Assembly: GCA_003574785.1 (NCBI GenBank)
Contig: QORU01000013.1
Coordinates: 169,304 to 233,303, forward strand
Source: Taklimakanibacter deserti
Lineage (GTDB): Bacteria > Pseudomonadota > Alphaproteobacteria > Rhizobiales > Aestuariivirgaceae
Direction of reading: 5' to 3'
Length of the DNA stretch: 64,000 nt
Shown: piece by piece, positions 17,378 through 27,721 of the stretch
Layout of the letters: each line of letters starts with the position of its first letter
Numbering within the stretch: position 1 is the first letter of the stretch
Position numbers and translations under genes: made by a program
The notes under the pieces: generated by a model
Told to the model about the DNA's origin: nothing
Database searches by the model: none
What the model saw: the letters and a program-made list of their open reading frames with translations, nothing else

Positions 17378-20300
17378 TTACGCGCCGGGAGGAGCCCTGG
17401 CGGTCAGGAAAGGATGGATGAGACCTCGGATCGCCGGCGAGAGCACACCATCCGCGGTGGCTTTGATCGTGCGCTCATAGCGCGCATAGTCGGCGAGCGC
17501 GCCGGCGGCATCCTTTTGCACCAGGCGTCCCTGGATCAAACCTTCATAGATCCGTGTCGCGTCAGGGTAGAAATCGAGGGCGCGCAGATAGATTTCGCGC
17601 GCTCCCGCGGGGTCGCCCTGCGCCTCGCGCTGCCGGCCGACGCGGTGGGCGAGATCGACGAACTGCTCGCGCAGCTTCTCTGCGACTGGCTGCAGCCAGG
17701 AGGGTAGGCGATCATCGTAGAGCAAGGGGCCGGTAAAGCCGGCACAGAGATCATCGAGCTCCGACGTGCAGCCATCGACCGCCGCCTTCGTGCCGAGAGC
17801 CTTCTTGAGACGGACTTCCCACTCAGCGGAGTCGACCCATACCTTGTCCGCCGCCAGGCGCAGCCTCCCTTCGCGCTGGATGATGAACTCGGCCTGGCCG
17901 AGCAGTTTGCGCAGACGGTGCAGAGCCTGCTCGCAGGCGGCCTTCGCCTGGTCACCGTCGAGATCGGGCCACAGCCAGTCTTGCAGTTTCTCGAGCGAGC
18001 AGGTGCAATCCCGGGTAACGGCGAGCGCGCGCAGGATGTCGAGCGCCCGGGTCGGCGGCTTGGTGCCGAGGTCGACCGGCGCGCCATCGCGCTCGAGACG
18101 GAAACTCCCCAGCACATGCACCTTCAACGCCCATGGCCAGCTTGCCGGCCGCCGCGCCGGCGGGGTCAGTCGGCGCAAGCGGATGAGGGACTGGCAATAT
18201 TCGGTCTCGATGCCGCGGTCGAGCGCATCGGCGAGAAGCTCGGCCAGCAGCTCCGGCAGGTTCAAGAGGATCGTGGGCCAGTTCAACGAGCGCAGCTCGG
18301 CGAGGAAGGCCCGCAAATGTTCGCCGTACTGCAGATCGCCGCTCCATCTGGCGGCGAGCGCTTCTGCGGCAAGGATGCACAGCTCGGTGCGCTTTTGTGC
18401 GCCGCCATCGAGGCGCGGGATGAGATCGGCAAGGAGATCTATCGCCTCCCTCGCCTTTCGGTCGGCGAGAAATACCTGGTATTTGGTGATGTAGTGCGGC
18501 CAGCGCTCCACCATCGGCTCGTTGGCCGCTTCGATGGCCGCCATGAACCGGTCGCAGTCCCGGTAAGCTTCGATGAAATTCCCCTGACGCGCATGCATCG
18601 GGGCATGACAATCTGCGACGACGGCGACCTGGGTGGTGAACCGGCTGTCGGCGATCGCGGCAAGGCGGCTGACCAGGTCGTTGAACTCCGCGAAATCGTT
18701 GTGGAACTTCATCTGCATCTGCAGATGATAGAGGCCGGCGAACTCGACGCCGCGCAGCGATTCCCGCTCGCCGATCGCGATCGCCGCGCGCAACGCGGCC
18801 TCGGCGGAGGCATAGGGGAAATCCCGCCGCGCATAGGGGAAATAGCGCCCGCTCCTCGCCCCAAACGCAACCAGCCACATGCCGAGGATCCACGGCAGGA
18901 CATCGGGATTGCGCAGGTCCTCGACGACGCTGTCGACGGCATTGGCGAAGAGATCGGCACGCATGGTCGTCACCGAATGCTCGATCAGGGACGCCGAGGC
19001 GAGGAGGCGCAATCCGCTCGGATCGCCCTTGCGGGGATGAGCGAGCCGCTCCTGAAGTTGTCTCTCGAGCAATTGTCCGGCAGGACTGCCCCTGTAGTAT
19101 TCATCGGCGAAATCAAGGGCCCGCATCATGCCGGTACGCACGAGGAGATCTTCTTCGGCCGGCAAATCCGGCAGGCCACGCTCGATCAGGTGGGACGCGC
19201 GCTGCGTCCAGGCGGACAAGCCCTCATGAGTGCGCCAGCTGTCGGTCTTGACCAGGACCGCGCGTGCGATGGTGAGGCTCTGACCGCGCAGATCGCCGGC
19301 CTCTTCGAATCCAGCCCAGGCTTGCGACAGCCAGCGTTCGGCGCCCGCATCGTCGGGCATATGCGCGACGCCGAGCCAATAGGCGAGCCACGCATTCAAC
19401 TCGGTCGCCGGCAATCTGGCGCACCATTCGATGAAGGTCGCCCGTCGTCCTTGCGCCAGCACGGATTCTGCCTGTTTCAGGATCAGATCGCGGGCGCTTG
19501 CCCAGGCTTGCGCCTCGAGCGCCAAGGCGATGGCGTCGTCGAGATGGCCGGCTTCGCCGAGGACGGCCGCCGTCCCCGCGCGCATGGCGGCAAGCTCTTC
19601 CTTTGCAAAGCGTTGTGCGAGCCTGGTGTCGAGAAAGTCACGCAACAGGTCATGCAAGTGGAAATGATTGCCGCTCGCCTGGGTGGTGCGGGTGATCAGC
19701 AGCTGCCGCTGATAGAGCCGGTCAAGCAGCCTGCCGGCCTCCGTCGAGCCGATCAGCGCATTGGCAAGGTCGGTGCTGATCTCCGGCAGGAGGTTGAGCT
19801 TCATCAGCATGTCCTGGTCAGCCGGCGGCAAGGTGTAGAAGAAATGCCGGCCGAGCGCGTCGAAGAGGGCGTGCTTGCCGGCCGCGGCGCCATCGTTCTC
19901 GGAAAGGGGAAGCGAGAAGCTGCGCTCGCTCAGCAGCACGAGGCCGACAGCCCAGCCGCGGGCGAGGGCGACATCCGCCGCCGCGGCGGTGCGGTTCAGT
20001 CTGAGCTTCACCAGATTGCGGGCTTCGATCTCCGAAAATTCGAGAGTTGACTGATCGATGACCGGCAATCGGCCGCTGAGCGCCAGATCGCTCAAGTCGC
20101 CTTGCGGCAGGGTGCGCGACAGGCAGGCACAGCGCAGGGTATTGGGGAGTTCGCGCAGCATCACCGCGAGGATGGCCCGGAAATCCGGCGTGTCGGCATA
20201 ATGGAGGTCGTCGAGCACGATCAGGGTATTCGGCGTCAATTGCGCAAAGTAGGCCCGGAAGAACCGGCGAGCGAATGCCTTCGGCTGCTCGGCATATTCG

Positions 20301-20593
20301 GAGCCGAATATCGGCAGGTTCGCGGCTGCTTCCGCCGAATCCAGTGAAAGCGCCAGATATTGGAAGAAGCGCGCGACATCCTGGTCGCCGTCATCGACCC
20401 TGAACCACACATGTCTTGCGGTCGTGCTGCGCAGATAATCGACGAACGCCGTCGTCTTGCCGTAGCCTGCGGGAGCGGCGAGCCAGCAAATGCCGGAGCG
20501 CAGGGACTGTTCGATCTTCTTGAGAACACGTGCCCGGCGCAGGATCTGGGGGGCCCGCGGCGCTGCCAGCTTGGCCACGGTGTGAGCGGTCAT
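17378..20593 (-). CDS. large MalT-like/BTAD transcriptional regulator (STAND ATPase)
   Basis: About 1071 residues from the ATG at 20593, which has GAAGG four bases upstream; in-frame ATG at 20695 or TTG at 20713 would lengthen it. An AAA/STAND ATPase module comes first: Walker A APAGYGKTT near 40-48, Walker B LIVLDDLHYAD, then a winged helix with LHDLLRDFLDTRLAQRF. A long alpha-helical TPR-like region follows (about 350-780). The C-terminus holds an OmpR-like winged helix beginning VHVLGSFRLERDGAPVDLG and a bacterial transcriptional activator domain (EIYLRALDFYPDATRIYEGL). The arrangement resembles MalT with an actinobacterial SARP-type output domain in place of LuxR. It probably integrates a small-molecule signal; targets are unknown, the LysE pair and malic enzyme being the nearest genes. 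Confidence 0.85.
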   Translation of the reverse strand: MTAHTVAKLAAPRAPQILRRARVLKKIEQSLRSGICWLAAPAGYGKTTAFVDYLRSTTARHVWFRVDDGDQDVARFFQYLALSLDSAEAAANLPIFGSEYAEQPKAFARRFFRAYFAQLTPNTLIVLDDLHYADTPDFRAILAVMLRELPNTLRCACLSRTLPQGDLSDLALSGRLPVIDQSTLEFSEIEARNLVKLRLNRTAAAADVALARGWAVGLVLLSERSFSLPLSENDGAAAGKHALFDALGRHFFYTLPPADQDMLMKLNLLPEISTDLANALIGSTEAGRLLDRLYQRQLLITRTTQASGNHFHLHDLLRDFLDTRLAQRFAKEELAAMRAGTAAVLGEAGHLDDAIALALEAQAWASARDLILKQAESVLAQGRRATFIEWCARLPATELNAWLAYWLGVAHMPDDAGAERWLSQAWAGFEEAGDLRGQSLTIARAVLVKTDSWRTHEGLSAWTQRASHLIERGLPDLPAEEDLLVRTGMMRALDFADEYYRGSPAGQLLERQLQERLAHPRKGDPSGLRLLASASLIEHSVTTMRADLFANAVDSVVEDLRNPDVLPWILGMWLVAFGARSGRYFPYARRDFPYASAEAALRAAIAIGERESLRGVEFAGLYHLQMQMKFHNDFAEFNDLVSRLAAIADSRFTTQVAVVADCHAPMHARQGNFIEAYRDCDRFMAAIEAANEPMVERWPHYITKYQVFLADRKAREAIDLLADLIPRLDGGAQKRTELCILAAEALAARWSGDLQYGEHLRAFLAELRSLNWPTILLNLPELLAELLADALDRGIETEYCQSLIRLRRLTPPARRPASWPWALKVHVLGSFRLERDGAPVDLGTKPPTRALDILRALAVTRDCTCSLEKLQDWLWPDLDGDQAKAACEQALHRLRKLLGQAEFIIQREGRLRLAADKVWVDSAEWEVRLKKALGTKAAVDGCTSELDDLCAGFTGPLLYDDRLPSWLQPVAEKLREQFVDLAHRVGRQREAQGDPAGAREIYLRALDFYPDATRIYEGLIQGRLVQKDAAGALADYARYERTIKATADGVLSPAIRGLIHPFLTARAPPGA

Positions 20594-21010
20594 GAGACCT
20601 TCGTCCGGCTCCTCGGAAGGAACAGGCATGCTTTGGTGATTTACCGCCCCAAATTCGGGCGCCCAACGGAGATCGATGCTTGCCGTCCTATGCATGGCTG
20701 AAGCGGACAACAAGGATCCCGCCGCAACGCGTCACGGGCTTGTTGTTGCGTCCCTGCGATTCTCCCTTTGCACGACATCTACGCATGTTGTCTTCCCCCA
20801 TGCTGCGATCGTTCTCTAAGTGCCAGGTGACGGTAGCATCGGAGTTCCCTCCAGGCAGTGAGTTTTCACACAATCCTGAGCGGCTGTTGCGACACTCACG
20901 CGGCTGGGGGGGCACACAATCTTGTGGATGAAGGCACCGGGAGCGCGCCTGAATCATTTTGCGAGATGCGTCACATAAATGATTCAAAAATCACGCAATT
21001 TTTACCTGCC
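20594..21010. other. intergenic region with a 9-bp inverted repeat
   Basis: About 300-417 bp, depending on the regulator's start, separate the BTAD regulator from the malic enzyme, both on the minus strand. No convincing gene is present. GAATCATTT (20951-20959) and AAATGATTC (20977-20985) are perfect inverted arms with a 17-base spacer, about 25 bp beyond the malic-enzyme stop. No U-tract follows, so a transcript-end stem or a regulator site are both possible. The upstream promoter of the regulator should lie here, but I see no clear consensus. Confidence 0.5.
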
Positions 21011-22708
21011 TCAGCTCTTCTTATAATAGGGCCGGTAGAGCGGTTCCCACATGCGGGCGGCGATGCGGGCCTCGAGTTCCGAGTCAACGCAAGCCTCGGC
21101 GACGCCATCGGCCTGCGCCTGGCGCGCAACGGCTTGCGCTACGATCATCGACACCTTGCGCAATTCGGTGACGGGCGGCAGAAGGCAGGCATGTCTGTCG
21201 CCGATCGTCGGCGATACCGAGGCGACGGCTTTTCCGGCGGCCATGAACATGGCGTCGGTGACGCGCTGGGCATTGGCGGCAAGGACGCCGAGACCGACGC
21301 CGGGGAAGATATAGGAGTTGTTGGTCTGGGTGACGCGCATGGCCTTGCCGTCTTGCTGGAGCGGTGGGAAGGGGCTGCCGGTGCCGATCAGGGCACGGCC
21401 CTCGCTCCAAGCCATGAGCTGTTCCGGCGTCGCCTCGCTGCGCGATGTCGGATTGGACAGCGGGAAGATGACCGGCCGCTCGACCCCTTTGGCCATCTTG
21501 CGGATGACGGGCTCGGTGAACGCGCCGGCTTGGCCCGACACGCCGATCAGAACGCTGGGCGATGCGTTGGCGACGACATCGTAGAGGCCGATCCGGCCGG
21601 GCGCCTCGAGCGTCCAGCCGCTTACCGCCTCCTCTGCCTGCAGGAAGGGCAGCTGCGCCGGCGTGACGCCGGGCATGCCGTCGGTGAGGAGACCGTCGCG
21701 GTCGACGAGGAAGAAGCGTCGGCGGGCCTCCATTGGACTGGCACCGGCATCGATCATCGCCTGCAACAGGAGTGCGGAAATCCCGCAGCCGGCCGAGCCC
21801 GCGCCCAGCACGGCGATGCGCTGCTCTGCCAAGGGAAGCCCTGTGACATTGACCGCGGCAATCAGCGTGCCTGCGGCGATGGCGGCCGTTCCCTGGATGT
21901 CGTCGTTGAAGCTGCACAGGCGGTCGCGATAGCGCGTCAACAGACGCCCGGCATTGGCGCCGGCGAAATCCTCCCATTGCAGCAGCACGTCGGGCCAGCG
22001 CTCGGTTACCGCGGTGACGAATTCCTCGATGAAGCCGTCATAGTCGTCGCCCCTGATCCGTTCATGCCGCCAGCCGATATAGAGCGGGTCGTGGAGCCGC
22101 TCTTCATTGTTCGTGCCGACATCGAGGAGGATCGGCAGGGCCTCGTCGGGATGGATGCCGGCGCAAGCGGTATAGAGGGCGAGCTTCCCGATCGGTATGC
22201 CCATGCCGCCCGCCCCCTGATCGCCGAGCCCCAGGATGCGCTCGCCGTCGCTGACGACGATGATGCGGACGGGATCAAGATGCGGGTTGGACAGTATTTC
22301 GCGGATGCGGTGCTTGTTCGGAAAGCTCAGGAAAAGGCCGCGCGGCTTGCGCCAGATCTCGCTGAAGCGCTGGCAGCCCTCGCCGACGGTTGGCGTATAG
22401 ACCAGCGGCAATATCTCCTCGAGATTGCGCACGGTGAGGGCATAGAACAATGTCTCGTTCGAATCCTGCAGTTCCCGCAGGAAGGCATAGCGCTCGAAAT
22501 CCGTGTGGAAGCCGCGCAGGATCTTGAGCCGGCGGGCAACCTGCTGGTCGAGCGAGCCGATATGCGGCGGCAGCAGCCCGTGCAGGTGAAAGGCGTCCCG
22601 CTCCGCATCGGGGAATGCCGTGCCCTTGTTGAGCATGGGCGTGTTGATGAGATCGAAGCTGGTAAGGCTCGTCTCCAGCGGTGCGTTATAGTCGGGGATT
22701 TGGCTCAT
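21011..22708 (-). CDS. maeA: NAD-dependent malic enzyme
   Basis: A 565-residue cytosolic enzyme that oxidatively decarboxylates malate to pyruvate. The length fits the SfcA/MaeA single-domain form, not the 750-residue MaeB phosphotransacetylase fusion. Motifs: VYTPTVGEGC at 103-112 (catalytic Tyr), GLGDQGAGGMGIPIGKLALY around 160-179 with the catalytic Lys at 175, metal ligands in QWEDFAG (246-247) and FNDDIQGT (269-270), the Rossmann loop GAGSAGCGI from 302, and SNPTSRSEATPEQ. An N-terminal LINTPMLNKGTAF matches the family. It is downstream of, and on the same strand as, the sugar-importer genes (45-bp gap) and may be cotranscribed with them. Confidence 0.95.
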   Translation of the reverse strand: MSQIPDYNAPLETSLTSFDLINTPMLNKGTAFPDAERDAFHLHGLLPPHIGSLDQQVARRLKILRGFHTDFERYAFLRELQDSNETLFYALTVRNLEEILPLVYTPTVGEGCQRFSEIWRKPRGLFLSFPNKHRIREILSNPHLDPVRIIVVSDGERILGLGDQGAGGMGIPIGKLALYTACAGIHPDEALPILLDVGTNNEERLHDPLYIGWRHERIRGDDYDGFIEEFVTAVTERWPDVLLQWEDFAGANAGRLLTRYRDRLCSFNDDIQGTAAIAAGTLIAAVNVTGLPLAEQRIAVLGAGSAGCGISALLLQAMIDAGASPMEARRRFFLVDRDGLLTDGMPGVTPAQLPFLQAEEAVSGWTLEAPGRIGLYDVVANASPSVLIGVSGQAGAFTEPVIRKMAKGVERPVIFPLSNPTSRSEATPEQLMAWSEGRALIGTGSPFPPLQQDGKAMRVTQTNNSYIFPGVGLGVLAANAQRVTDAMFMAAGKAVASVSPTIGDRHACLLPPVTELRKVSMIVAQAVARQAQADGVAEACVDSELEARIAARMWEPLYRPYYKKS

Positions 22709-22752
22709 GAGGTCTCATAGCCAATTGAAATGCCTGCGGCCAGTCCCGCAAC

Positions 22753-23582
22753 CTATCCTTTGACCGCGCCGGCGACCAGCCCCGATACGATGTGGCGTTG
22801 CAGGATCAGCACCAGCAAGATCAGGGGCACGGTGACGATCACGGAAGCCGCCATGATCCGGCCCCAGGGCAGCTCATAGGCGCTGGCGCCGGTGATGAGG
22901 GCGATGGCGACGGGGACCGTGCGCTGCTCGTTCGAGAGCGTGAAGGTGAGGGCGAACAGGAACTCGTTCCAGGCCAGGATGAAGGCGAGGAGGCCGGAAG
23001 CGGCCAGCGCCGGCGCCATCAGGGGCAGGAAGATCTCGGTCAGCGTGCGAAGGGCAGAGGCCCCATCGAGCGCCGCCATTTCTTCGAGCTCGCGCGGCAG
23101 CTCGCGCATGAAGGTGGTCAATACCCAGGTGGCGAAAGGCAAGAGCAGGATGAGATAGGAGAAGACGAGGCCCATGAGGCTGTTATAGAGGCCGAAGCTG
23201 CGGATGAGCTCGAAGAGGCCCGAGAGCACGGCGATCTGCGGGAACATCGATATGCTCAATACCGCGAAGAGCACGCTCGATCGGCCGCGGAACTTCATGC
23301 GGCCGAGCGCATAGGCCGCGAGCGAGGCAAGGGTGAGCGAGACGAGCGTCGCGACCGAGGCGACGATGAGCGAATTCAGGATATTGCGGGCGAAGGGCTG
23401 CTCGACGAACAAGGCCCGGTAGTTTTCGAGGCTCGCCGTGGACGGGATGAGCTCGACGCGGAATATGGCGCTGCCGCTTTTCAGCGAGGAGACGATAGCC
23501 CAGTAGAAGGGGAAGACGGCATAGAAGACGATGAGCGCCATGAGCCCGTAAAATCCGATTGTTCCGGCGAGCCTGCGCAATT

Positions 23583-23586
<4 letters not shown>
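22753..23586 (-). CDS. carbohydrate ABC transporter permease, MalG family
   Basis: A 277-residue membrane protein with six predicted segments. The first is YGLMALIVFYAVFPFYWAIV. The MalG-type EAA loop is present (LPRELEEMAALDGASALRTL, then EIFLPLMAPALAASGL). It overlaps the upstream permease gene by four bases. With 23583 it forms the channel of an importer for a disaccharide-like sugar. No ATPase gene accompanies it. Confidence 0.92.
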
Positions 23587-24539
<953 letters not shown>

Positions 24540-24545
24540 CTGGGC

Positions 24546-25823
24546 CTACCACCGCCCGCCGCGGCTCACCCGTTCCAGTGCTTTCTCGAGATTCGCCAGA
24601 TTCTCCTCGGCCGTGCCTTTGCCGGTGAGGGTGTTGTGGACGGCGCGCACATATTCGCTCGACACGCGGTTATATTTGGCGCCGGTCACGGTCGAGGGCC
24701 TGGCGACCGCGCTTTCGAGCACGGCCTCGAAGTCTTTGAGGAAGGGCAAGGCCGAAAGCAGCTCCTGGTCGCCATAGAGGCTCTTGCGCGTCGGATTGAA
24801 CGATCCCTTGATGGCCCGGCGCTTCTGCTCCTCGGCACTAGTGAGATAGCGCACCAGGTCGGCAGCCTCCTTGGGATTGGCCGAATATTTGGAGACCGCG
24901 AGGTCCTGGCCGCCCAAGGCCGCCGCATGGCGGGCTCCTGACCCTGAGCCTTGCGGCAGGAGCGCGATGCCGACCTTGCCCTTGACCGGACTGTCCGGCG
25001 CATTAGCCAGCGCCCAGGCATAGGGCCAGTTGCGCATGAAGACCGCGTTGCCGGACTGGAAGACGCCGCGGGCATCCTCCTCGGCATAGTTGAGAACGCC
25101 TTCGGGCGAGATCGTGCCGATCCAGCCCTTGGCAAGGGTGATGGCGGCAGCAGCCTGCGGGTTGTTGATGGAGATCTTGCCGTCGGTTTCGACGATGCTG
25201 CCGCCGCCGAAGCTCGCCACCCATTCGATGCTGTTGCAGGTGAGCCCCTCATAGGCGCGGCCCTGCCAGACGAAGCCTTGCAGCTTGCCGTTGCTGCTGC
25301 GTTCGGCGTCGAGGACGGCTTTGGCCGTCTGCGTGAGTTCGGCCCAGTCGCGCGGCGGCTTCAGCCCATGCTTGTCGAGCAGGTCCTTGCGATAATAGAG
25401 AAGGCCCGCATCGACGAAGAAGGGTGCCGCCACCAGCTTGCCGTCGACCGTGTCATTGGTGAGGAGCGTGGTGAAATGGTCTTTCAGCTCTTCGGCCGGG
25501 ATATATTGCTTGAGATCGATGAAGTGGGTGGCGAGCGTTCCCGGCCATACGACATCGATCTGGAAGACGTCGATATCGGCGGAGCCCGCGGCGAGGAGCT
25601 GCTGATAGAGGGCGAGCCGTTCCTGAGCATCGGGCGGGGTGGCGACGAGCTTCACCGCATTGCCGGTTTGCTTGGCCCATTCATTGGCGCCTTCCTGGCA
25701 AAGCTCGAGCTCGACGCCCAGCGAGCTGCAGGAGATCGAGATGGTGACTTTCGCCTGGGCCGGCGCGAAGCTGATGACGAGCCACGCCAGCGCCGTCGCG
25801 ATGAAGCTTACGATCCGCGCCAT
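24546..25823 (-). CDS. sugar ABC transporter substrate-binding protein (ThuE/AglE-like)
   Basis: A 425-residue family-1 binding protein. The ATG at 25823 has GGGAGG nine bases upstream; a longer frame adds only a non-signal stretch. A Sec signal ends at about residue 24 (WLVISFAPAQA). Family features: ELCQEGANEWAKQTGNAVKL, ERLALYQQLLAAGSADIDVF, QIDVVWPGTLATHFIDL and the FMRNWPYAWALAN segment. The block around DIDVFQIDVVWPG resembles rhizobial trehalose/maltose (ThuE) and alpha-glucoside binding proteins from memory, so a disaccharide is likely but not shown. First gene of the importer operon. Confidence 0.9.
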   Translation of the reverse strand: MARIVSFIATALAWLVISFAPAQAKVTISISCSSLGVELELCQEGANEWAKQTGNAVKLVATPPDAQERLALYQQLLAAGSADIDVFQIDVVWPGTLATHFIDLKQYIPAEELKDHFTTLLTNDTVDGKLVAAPFFVDAGLLYYRKDLLDKHGLKPPRDWAELTQTAKAVLDAERSSNGKLQGFVWQGRAYEGLTCNSIEWVASFGGGSIVETDGKISINNPQAAAAITLAKGWIGTISPEGVLNYAEEDARGVFQSGNAVFMRNWPYAWALANAPDSPVKGKVGIALLPQGSGSGARHAAALGGQDLAVSKYSANPKEAADLVRYLTSAEEQKRRAIKGSFNPTRKSLYGDQELLSALPFLKDFEAVLESAVARPSTVTGAKYNRVSSEYVRAVHNTLTGKGTAEENLANLEKALERVSRGGRW

Positions 25824-25946
25824 GATGACATCCTCCCCGCCGCCCGCAAACGGGTTGTCTCGCAGCTCCAACGCAGAATTCGCCGGAAAAGTTCCGCTTG
25901 AATCAGTTTGTCAGGGATGCAGGCTAAACTATTGAAATGACGGGGA

Positions 25947-26804
25947 TTAACTGCGCCTCTTGGCGACGATGCCGGTGCCGCGCGTCAGCCACAGAGCGAG
26001 AGCGACGGAAAGAAGGCTCAGGAAGATGAGGATGGTGGCGATGGCGGTGATGGTCGGATTGATCTGCAGCACCAGCTGGTTGAACATGCGCTTGGGGACG
26101 GTGAGGTGGCTGCCCGACACGAACAGCGTGACGACGACCTCATCGAAGCTGATGACGAAGGCGAAGAGCCAGGCTGCCGCAGCGTTCGGCAGGATATTGG
26201 GCAAGAGTATCCGCACCATCATCTCGAGCCGCGACGCGCCGAGCGTCATGGCGATCTGCTCGATCCTGACGTCAAAAGCGCGGATGGCGAGCGACATCAG
26301 GAGGACGACATAGGGAACGGTCAGCACCACATGGGCGGTGATGATCCCGAAATAGGAGCCCAATATGCCGAGCTTGGCGTAGAATATATAAAGAGAGACG
26401 GCGATGATGACCGGCGGCAGCACCATGGGCGCCATGAAATTCGCTTCCAGCGCCTTGCGCGACATGAAGGATCCGCGCACCAGCGCATAGGCGGCGCAGG
26501 TCCCGAAGACGAGCGAGACGGTGCTGGCAATGGCACCGATCGCCAGCGAATTGAGCGCCGACTCGACCCATTGCGGATCGCCGAAGAAGGACTGATACCA
26601 GCGCAGCGAGAAGCCCGGCGGCGGGAATTGCAAGGTTCCGGCACTCGAGAACGACATCGGCACGACGATGAGGATCGGCAGAGCGAGAAAAAGCAAGGTG
26701 AGGACCGCGCTCGCGGCAAGGGCGATGCGGTTGATGCGGGAATGGCGCCGGTGAGCGCTGCCCTGGGCCGCCTGAGCCCCGATCCTGTCGAGCGCCACGG
26801 TCAT
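25947..26804 (-). CDS. ABC transporter permease, PotC family
   Basis: A 285-residue membrane protein of the spermidine/putrescine-type class II permeases. Its ATG at 26804 overlaps the PotB-type gene by four bases; a longer open frame upstream merely shadows that gene. The first membrane segment begins near residue 28 (IALAASAVLTLLFLALPILI). PotC-like features are FSLRWYQSFFGDPQWVESAL near the first periplasmic loop and the EAA loop IEQIAMTLGASRLEMMVRIL. Last gene of the operon 29882 to 25947. Confidence 0.91.
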   Translation of the reverse strand: MTVALDRIGAQAAQGSAHRRHSRINRIALAASAVLTLLFLALPILIVVPMSFSSAGTLQFPPPGFSLRWYQSFFGDPQWVESALNSLAIGAIASTVSLVFGTCAAYALVRGSFMSRKALEANFMAPMVLPPVIIAVSLYIFYAKLGILGSYFGIITAHVVLTVPYVVLLMSLAIRAFDVRIEQIAMTLGASRLEMMVRILLPNILPNAAAAWLFAFVISFDEVVVTLFVSGSHLTVPKRMFNQLVLQINPTITAIATILIFLSLLSVALALWLTRGTGIVAKRRS

Positions 26805-27718
26805 GCCGCAACCTTTCCGCGCAGCGACTGATAGAGCGCGAACAGACTCAGGGTCAGCACCAGCATCACGCAGGACATGGCCGCCGCCAGGCTCCAATGC
26901 GGAAACTGGTTGATCAGCATGTCGAGCATGTTGGCGATCATCGGCACCTTGCCGCCGCCGAGAATGGCGGGCGTGATGTAGAAGCCGAGGCTCAGGATGA
27001 AGACCAGGATGAAGGTTGCCGCGAGCGCCGGCACGGTGAGCGGGAAGAACACCCGCCAGAAGAACTGCCCCGATGTGGCGCCCATGGTGAGGGCGATCTG
27101 CCTGAGGCGCGGATCGATCTGCAGCATGGCGGCATAGAGCGGCAGCAGCAGGAAGGGCAGGAGCACATTGACCATGCCTATGCACACGCCGAGCTCGCCA
27201 TAGAGGAATTGGACCGGCCGTTCGGTGAGCCCCAGATGTTGCAGCGCCCGGTTGACGAGGCCGGCATTGCCGAGGATCACGATCCAGGCATAGGTGCGCA
27301 CCAGGACGCTGACCCAGAAGGACATGACGATGATGATGAGGCTGATCTTCTGGCCGCGTGGCGACAGGGTCGTCATCCAGTAGCTGAGCGGATAGCCGAT
27401 GAGGGCGCAGCAGCACGACACGGCGAAAGCGATCTCGAGCGTGCGCCACACGACCGAGAGATAGATCGGCCTGCCGAAGAAGTCCTGGTAATATTCGGGC
27501 GTCAGGCTTCCGCTCTTGAAGTCGGTGATGCTCCACAGCGCCGTCATCAAGAGCGGCAGGTCGAAGGCGAGCCCGATCACCAGCGCAAGAGGAAGAACAA
27601 GCAGGATGCTCGTGGCCAGCCGGCCACGCCACAAAGAAGGATTATGGGCTGCTGCTGTCGACATGGACTGGCGCCGCGCCGCGAGACCGCCCCAGGCCGG
27701 CGGCGGCCTGGGGCTCAT
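26801..27718 (-). CDS. ABC transporter permease, PotB family
   Basis: A 305-residue membrane protein if started at the ATG at 27718, three bases beyond the binding-protein stop; an internal ATG at 27664 would remove 18 residues and start closer to the first membrane segment. Six hydrophobic segments are evident. PotB features: ITDFKSGSLTPEYYQDFFGR, VLVRTYAWIVILGNAGLVNR and the EAA-type loop LRQIALTMGATSGQFFWRVF. It pairs with the PotC-type permease in the same importer. Confidence 0.9.
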   Translation of the reverse strand: MSPRPPPAWGGLAARRQSMSTAAAHNPSLWRGRLATSILLVLPLALVIGLAFDLPLLMTALWSITDFKSGSLTPEYYQDFFGRPIYLSVVWRTLEIAFAVSCCCALIGYPLSYWMTTLSPRGQKISLIIIVMSFWVSVLVRTYAWIVILGNAGLVNRALQHLGLTERPVQFLYGELGVCIGMVNVLLPFLLLPLYAAMLQIDPRLRQIALTMGATSGQFFWRVFFPLTVPALAATFILVFILSLGFYITPAILGGGKVPMIANMLDMLINQFPHWSLAAAMSCVMLVLTLSLFALYQSLRGKVAA

Positions 27719-27721
27719 GCC

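Noticed and set aside
17918..20050. A 710-codon plus-strand frame opposite the BTAD regulator
   Set aside because: The minus-strand protein has Walker and BTAD motifs throughout this interval; the other frame is a shadow.
20688..20987. A 99-codon minus-strand frame in the malic-enzyme/regulator gap
   Set aside because: No recognisable domain, no ribosome site and unusual composition; treated as non-coding.
20858..22720. A 620-codon plus-strand frame opposite malic enzyme
   Set aside because: The malic-enzyme motifs are complete on the minus strand.
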